The notes under the pieces are model-generated. The model worked only from the letters and a program-made list of their open reading frames with translations. It had not been told where the DNA came from and made no database searches. From NCBI RefSeq assembly GCF_001025155.1, contig NZ_AP012322.1, positions 1,798,001 to 1,862,000 on the forward strand: 64,000 nucleotides of DNA, in the 5' to 3' direction. This stretch comes from Bifidobacterium angulatum DSM 20098 = JCM 7096. Lineage in GTDB: Bacteria > Actinomycetota > Actinomycetes > Actinomycetales > Bifidobacteriaceae. The translations under genes and the position numbers were made by a program. Of this stretch, positions 59,442 to 64,000 are shown one piece after another. Numbering within the stretch: position 1 is the stretch's first letter; each line of letters begins with the position of its first letter.

Positions 59442-60620
59442 CTACTTCTTGAGCATTGGGGCGACCCGCTCCTCGTACGCGGTCAACGCCGTGTCGATCA
59501 CCTGGTGCATGTCGTAGTACTTGTACGTGCCCAGACGCCCGCCGAACACCGTGAGCGGCTCCGCCTCCGCCAGCGCCTCGTAGCGCGCGTACAGCTCCCT
59601 GTCGGCCTCCGTGTTGATCGGGTAGTACGGCTCGTCCCCGCGCTCCGCGAAACGGCTGTACTCCTCCCACACCACCGTCCTGTCCGGGTTCTGCGAGTCC
59701 CGGCGCTCCGGGTTGAAGTTCTTGAACTCGATCGCGCGCGTGTACGGCACGTCCGCGTCGGAGAAGTTCATCACCGGGCAGCCGAAGTGGTCGCCCTCGT
59801 CGTAGCGCACCTCCCTGAAGTCCACGGTCCTCCACTTGAGCTCGCCCAGGGAGTAGTCGAAGTAGCGGTCCACCGGGCCCGTGTACACGACCGGCACGCC
59901 CGCCGCGGCCAGGTCCTTCCTGTTGAACGGCTGGGACCCGTCGAAGAAGTCGGCCCCCAGGGTCACGTGGATGCGCGGGTCGTCGATCATGCGCTCCATC
60001 CACGCGGTGTACCCGTCCGCGGGCAGGCCCTCCCACGTGTCCTTGAAGTAGCGGTTGTCGTAGTTGAAGCGCACCGGCAGGCGGCTGATGATGCCCGCGG
60101 GCAGGTCCTTCGGGTCGGTCTGCCACTGCTTGCCCGTGTAGTTCTTGATGAACGCCTCGTACAGCGGACGGCCGATCAGCGAGATGCCCTTGTCGTTGAG
60201 GTTCCGCGGGTCCGTGCCCGCCAGCTCGCCGGCCTGCCCGGCGATCAGGGCCCTGGCCTCGGCCGGCGTGTAGCTCGCGTGGAAGAACTGGTTGATCGTG
60301 CCCAGGTTGATCGGCAGGGGGTACACCTCCCCGTCGTGCGTGGCGTACACGCGGTGCACGTAGCCGGTGAACGACGTGAAACGGTTCACGTAGTCCCACA
60401 CGCGCCTGTTGGACGTGTGGAACAGGTGCGCGCCGTACTTGTGGATCTCCGCGCCGGTCTCCTCGTCCATGTAGCTGTACGCGTTGCCGCCGATGTGGTC
60501 GCGCACGTCGATGATCTCGACCCTCGCGCCCGCGTGCTCCACGGCCTGCTGCGCCACGGTCAGGCCGAACAGGCCCGCACCCACAACCACCAGATCCGGA
60601 TATTCCACCGCACCAGTCAT
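59442..60620 (-). CDS. glf: UDP-galactopyranose mutase
   Basis: FAD enzyme that converts UDP-galactopyranose to UDP-galactofuranose. 392 residues. The dinucleotide motif is VVGAGLFGLTVAQQA; IGGNAYSYMDEETGAEIHKYGAHLFHTSN, YPLPINLGTINQFF and the substrate-binding GRLGTYKYYDMHQVI-like end are all typical (quoted in pieces). Very GC-rich codon use leaves long unrelated frames open on both strands; only this frame carries the family's sequence. The next gene on the strand upstream is the galactofuranosyltransferase, 113 nt away. Confidence 0.97.
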   Translation of the reverse strand: MTGAVEYPDLVVVGAGLFGLTVAQQAVEHAGARVEIIDVRDHIGGNAYSYMDEETGAEIHKYGAHLFHTSNRRVWDYVNRFTSFTGYVHRVYATHDGEVYPLPINLGTINQFFHASYTPAEARALIAGQAGELAGTDPRNLNDKGISLIGRPLYEAFIKNYTGKQWQTDPKDLPAGIISRLPVRFNYDNRYFKDTWEGLPADGYTAWMERMIDDPRIHVTLGADFFDGSQPFNRKDLAAAGVPVVYTGPVDRYFDYSLGELKWRTVDFREVRYDEGDHFGCPVMNFSDADVPYTRAIEFKNFNPERRDSQNPDRTVVWEEYSRFAERGDEPYYPINTEADRELYARYEALAEAEPLTVFGGRLGTYKYYDMHQVIDTALTAYEERVAPMLKK

Positions 60621-60733
60621 AAAAACAACCTTCCAAAACAGTCAGTTCAATTGCAAATGCACACTGCCAATGTGCGTTTCGCGTTCATGATACTCGCATA
60701 CCACGAATGAACGCAGCCGATCCATACTCCGAG

Positions 60734-62764
60734 TTATTCATCTCCAAAGATTCTTGCCCATGTCTCCATGGAGGTAATCCCATAAGACTGGTATTGGGCA
60801 GACAATCGCTTCCAATTCTTCAGAATCTTGCGTGTAAGCCGATATCCTTCCATCATGCTCTTACGGAAACGTTTGTTGTCTCGCTTTAGCCATGCCACCC
60901 CATTACCGTCTGGCGTGGTCACCAATGCTGAATTGACATGGTCAAAGGCAAGCCAAGTCCAGGCAGCATCGCGTGCGGGGATGGCCGCATCCGGACGAGT
61001 GGCTTTATCGGGATTGGCCTTCTTGATAAAGCTCTTCGCGATAAGGCCGACAGCCGCCTTGTACCGGCTTTTCATAGTCGATGGATGGTTCTTTGGCGGT
61101 TCAACCTCACCAGCTGGCTCAGGGAACTCCTCAAAACTCTCCTTGGACTGAGCATCGGGATATTTTGCTCGCAGTTCACGCACTTCGCCAAGTTTCGTCG
61201 GCAAGCAATCTACAAGGTACTGTGGGCCTCGAAGAATATCCCTTAGCGCCATATGATGCAATGCCATGGCGGAGTACACAAACCGAAGCCCGAGACTGGC
61301 ATCACCATACAAGGTCTCCACCAACATGCGAGGTGGCCTATCCGGATACGTCAACAATGCCGCGAGCCAACGGTTACGCTCAGTAAAGTATTCCTCCCAC
61401 GAACGTGCTGGATCCTTGTCATGCCATGCTTGGTGCCATACGGCCACGCCTGGCAGGCAGACTGTGGGAAATCCTGCTTTCTTGGCACGAAGACCATATT
61501 CAATGTCATCGAATTTGATGAACACCGGCATGGAGAGACCGATTTTCTTCACAACCGCAATCGGAATCAGACACATCCACCACCCGTTGAAGTCTTCATC
61601 GATGCGCTGATGACGATCCGGAGAGTCACGGAGCGGTTCCACAGAGAAATCATGGTTGTATCCCATGCTCTTGGACGGGTACATCCACATTCGTTGCGCA
61701 TTGATCCGCTCACCTTGCGTATACAACATGGTGCGATTATCCAAATGGAACATGCCGCCGCCGACAAGAACTGGTCGCACCGTGTAATCAGAGAATTGGA
61801 TTGCACGCAGAATCGATTCCGGTTCGCTGATGGCATCATCGTCCAGCAGCAGCACAAAATCACTATCACCGGCCTTAGCCGTTTCATACATGCCTCGGGA
61901 GAATCCTCCAGAACCACCCAAGTTCGCTTGCTGAATGTATGTAAGCTGTTCGCCTAGATTAGCGGCAACCTCATCAAAGTCCTTCTGATCCTTAACTAAG
62001 TCGCTGCCTTGATCCGTGCAATACACTGTATCCAAACGTTCGCGCAATGCCGAAGCACCGGCGATAGTACGCAATTGATCCATACAATATGAGGCGCGAT
62101 TAAAGGTCGTGATGGCGATAGACAGGGTTGTCTCATGCTTAGCGGTACGCGCCTCACGGGGTACAGACCATGTAGCATCAGCAATGGTCACGGAACCATC
62201 AAGCGATTCCGCATCGAACCAGAAGTAACCACCATCCATAAGACCTGTCATCGGCACGTCTATGCATACACGAGTTTCAGACTCCGAAGCCGTTGTCGTC
62301 TTCGTCGAAACCGGATAAATCAGTCCACGACCTGTGGAACGGAATACGCTGATTTTGGAGTTTCCCTGAACTGTCGCTTCGAATCGCACCGTTTTTACAC
62401 TGGTCCAACGGCGCCAATATGCAGTGGGGAATGCGTTGAAGAATGCACATCCAGACATGTGACCACGATTTTTCAGGGTTATAGAGGTACGCCCCGCAAT
62501 TTCAAACGAATCGCAGGACACTCCTGCAGACGACCCGGCATTGCGAAGCAAGCGTTGCAATGTGGACTGATTCATGGAGCCGAATTCCAAACGGCGCATG
62601 TCAATACGGGAGTCCAGCGTGGTCTCCGCAACATGCGGACGAGTCCAATCAAGCGCATACAGCGGGAGAGTTTGCTCAGCGTCCTTGACCGGGTACACAA
62701 CACGCATAACCGTTTCCCAGGTGTTGTTTGCCCCGGCATTCTTCATAGAAGCCTTCTGATTCAT
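60734..62764 (-). CDS. GlfT2-like galactofuranosyltransferase
   Basis: 676 residues. An N-terminal beta-rich domain (about 1-195; WRRWTSVKTVRFEATVQG) precedes a GT2 domain (about 200-480): LSIAITTFNRASYC, the metal-binding LLLDDDAIS, NGWWMCLIPIAVVKKIGLSMPVFIKFDD (cut for length) and the catalytic-type HQAWHDKD. A C-terminal helical domain follows. These match the processive galactofuranosyltransferase of mycobacterial galactan. It probably extends a Galf-containing glycan with UDP-Galf made by glf. ATG 62764 has AGGAGAGG upstream; a longer start at 62830 lacks one. Confidence 0.93.
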   Translation of the reverse strand: MNQKASMKNAGANNTWETVMRVVYPVKDAEQTLPLYALDWTRPHVAETTLDSRIDMRRLEFGSMNQSTLQRLLRNAGSSAGVSCDSFEIAGRTSITLKNRGHMSGCAFFNAFPTAYWRRWTSVKTVRFEATVQGNSKISVFRSTGRGLIYPVSTKTTTASESETRVCIDVPMTGLMDGGYFWFDAESLDGSVTIADATWSVPREARTAKHETTLSIAITTFNRASYCMDQLRTIAGASALRERLDTVYCTDQGSDLVKDQKDFDEVAANLGEQLTYIQQANLGGSGGFSRGMYETAKAGDSDFVLLLDDDAISEPESILRAIQFSDYTVRPVLVGGGMFHLDNRTMLYTQGERINAQRMWMYPSKSMGYNHDFSVEPLRDSPDRHQRIDEDFNGWWMCLIPIAVVKKIGLSMPVFIKFDDIEYGLRAKKAGFPTVCLPGVAVWHQAWHDKDPARSWEEYFTERNRWLAALLTYPDRPPRMLVETLYGDASLGLRFVYSAMALHHMALRDILRGPQYLVDCLPTKLGEVRELRAKYPDAQSKESFEEFPEPAGEVEPPKNHPSTMKSRYKAAVGLIAKSFIKKANPDKATRPDAAIPARDAAWTWLAFDHVNSALVTTPDGNGVAWLKRDNKRFRKSMMEGYRLTRKILKNWKRLSAQYQSYGITSMETWARIFGDE

Positions 62765-62959
62765 GCATCCTCTCCTATCACCATGTGCGTTCATCCACTC
62801 ATCGTAGTGGCTGCCTCGCACTTTGGACAATCCGTCTGCATAGTCAGTGCACAGGATTTGCTCGAATCCGAATAACCGTGCGACACCGGTTTTTTATATG
62901 ACATTCCCATCCTAAAATCAGAAGCGCGTACGTACATCAGTACAAAGGAGATGATGATC

Positions 62960-63865
62960 ATGATTCTCAGAAAGAAAATCATTCGAAGCATCGCAGCCAT
63001 AACCGCAACTCTTTCGATGCTTGCCTTACCCATTGCCTCAGCCAATGCGGAAGAGATCGTCTCACCGCCATATCCCGAATACACTGGCTGGGTTGTTCAG
63101 GATGGTGAGCATTATTGGTTCGATTCCGGTACCATGGCACGTTCAAAGGAAATCTACGATCCGAGCAGTAATGCCTGGTACTGGCTCGACGCAGATGGAA
63201 CAATGGCACGCAACAAAGATGTTTATCAGCGTTCCAATGGTGGTAAATGGGTTAGGTACGATTCCAATGGCCATATGATCAAGGGCGAGGATTGCCGATA
63301 TGGCGGCTGGTATTATTTTGACCAGACAACCGGCGCTATGGCCAAAGGTATGAAGTATATCGGATCCAATGGCGGCAAATGGGTGTATTACGACTGGACG
63401 ACCGGCAAGATGGCGCACGGCGAGCAGTATGTGAACTATGACGCGCAGCATACCGGCTGGTACCTGTTCGATCAGTACACCGGTGCCATGTTCCACGGCG
63501 ATACCTATATCCGATCCAATGGCGGCAAATGGGTTCGCTATGACCGAGTAACAGGAAAGATGATCAAGGGCTTGCATTATCAGGATGGAGCCTACTATTA
63601 CTTCGACCAGACCACTGGCGCCATGGCGCATGGACGCGTGTGGGTGCCCGAATGGAACTCATATGCGACCTTTGATTCCGTCTCTGGCCGCTATGTTAGC
63701 AAGGATTCAGGCAATAACAATCCGGGAAATACCGGAGGAGAAAACATCCGTGGTCGATTCTGCAAGAAGAGCGAAAAGGGCCAGCAGCGTATCGATGGCG
63801 ACGGTACACTTATCGTCTGCGAATGCCGCAACGGGAACAACACCCCGCATTGGTATGCCAAGTAG
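62960..63865 (+). CDS. secreted cell-wall-binding repeat protein
   Basis: 301 residues. A signal peptide (about 1-32, ending ANAEE) is followed by about nine aromatic repeats of choline/glucan-binding type (GWYYFDQTTGAMAKG; KWVYYDWTTGKMAHG; KWVRYDRVTGKMIKG). The C-terminus (about 245-301) holds three cysteines (FCKK, IVCECRN) in a small separate domain. No catalytic domain is present, so it is an adaptor or a wall-binding domain protein. AAAGGAG lies 9 nt before the ATG at 62960; ATGs at 62951 and 62954 are too close to it. The ligand is unknown. Confidence 0.9.
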   Translation: MILRKKIIRSIAAITATLSMLALPIASANAEEIVSPPYPEYTGWVVQDGEHYWFDSGTMARSKEIYDPSSNAWYWLDADGTMARNKDVYQRSNGGKWVRYDSNGHMIKGEDCRYGGWYYFDQTTGAMAKGMKYIGSNGGKWVYYDWTTGKMAHGEQYVNYDAQHTGWYLFDQYTGAMFHGDTYIRSNGGKWVRYDRVTGKMIKGLHYQDGAYYYFDQTTGAMAHGRVWVPEWNSYATFDSVSGRYVSKDSGNNNPGNTGGENIRGRFCKKSEKGQQRIDGDGTLIVCECRNGNNTPHWYAK

Positions 63866-63889
63866 ATAACAACCACCGTATGATTCCGT

Positions 63890-63942
63890 ATGATTCTTGG
63901 AAGAATCCGGAGATACCTCCGCTTTCTTCCAAGAATCATTTC
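63890..63942 (+). terminator. terminator of the wall-binding gene
   Basis: 16-bp perfect arms ATGATTCTTGGAAGAA (63890-63905) and TTCTTCCAAGAATCAT (63924-63939), with an inner CGGAG/CTCCG pair and a short T run after. Confidence 0.85.
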
Positions 63943-64000
63943 CATTGAATCACATACGTAATCGCTATAGCGATATATGAAAATGCCGTTAAAGCCGCCA

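Noticed and set aside
59400..60710. Long frames on both strands across glf (436 and 405 codons)
   Set aside because: glf in its own frame has all family motifs; the others are Arg/Val/Gly-rich products of extreme third-position GC.

Overview
The window is a high-GC chromosomal segment that reads as a Bifidobacterium. The evidence is single-copy groEL under CIRCE sites, clpB under a HAIR (HspR) site, a MoxR/DUF58/VWA operon, DUF3027 and LytR_C proteins of actinobacterial type, a sortase-dependent pilus locus with FimA-like major pilin, and an actinobacterial-type Ung. The species cannot be fixed from sequence alone. No rRNA, tRNA, CRISPR array, prophage or complete insertion sequence was seen.

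Layout. 0-7 kb: APC amino acid permease, ApbE flavinyltransferase, upp, rlmH, a membrane-anchored GDPD phosphodiesterase and GluQRS. 7-17 kb: ClpB, FAH-family hydrolase, acylphosphatase, YggS, ClpC and a tandem universal stress protein. 17-20 kb: a repeat-dense island of 20-bp-period arrays, long palindromes and a 9-bp minisatellite around one DUF559-like nuclease-fold gene. 20-28.3 kb: pilus locus read leftward (large tip-type pilin, major pilin, small CnaB pilin, class C sortase). 29-36 kb: DUF3027 protein with cold-shock protein, a two-component system and a TPM-domain protein. 36-40.4 kb: a lone WXG100 protein, groEL, a LytR_C protein and ung. 40.4-48.2 kb: the moxR-DUF58-VWA operon, then a WXG-like small protein translationally coupled to a fused alpha/beta-hydrolase. 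48.4-50.7 kb: coaBC and coaX. 50.7-64 kb: an orphan sugar-type binding lipoprotein, then surface-glycan genes (DUF4422/GT8 transferase, rmlB, a frameshifted Nudix gene, LTA-synthase-like protein, glf, GlfT2-like galactofuranosyltransferase, cell-wall-binding repeat protein).

Themes. Much of the window concerns proteostasis (ClpB, ClpC, GroEL with their operators) and the cell surface (pilus, galactofuranose glycan, LTA-type polymer, choline/glucan-binding-type repeats). glf makes UDP-Galf and the neighbouring GlfT2-like enzyme would use it. coaBC and coaX supply three steps of CoA synthesis.

The least explained material is (1) a family of intergenic palindromes built from a 20-bp TGTGAC-containing unit, present at eight or more sites and concentrated on both sides of the DUF559-like gene; (2) the WXG-like protein plus WXG/hydrolase fusion, which looks like a type VII-style substrate pair; and (3) a pilin in which an adhesive cassette seems to sit inside a CnaB domain. 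Several genes (upp, FAH, gluQRS, ung, moxR, coaBC) have a -10-like box 7-8 nt before the start codon, suggesting leaderless transcripts.
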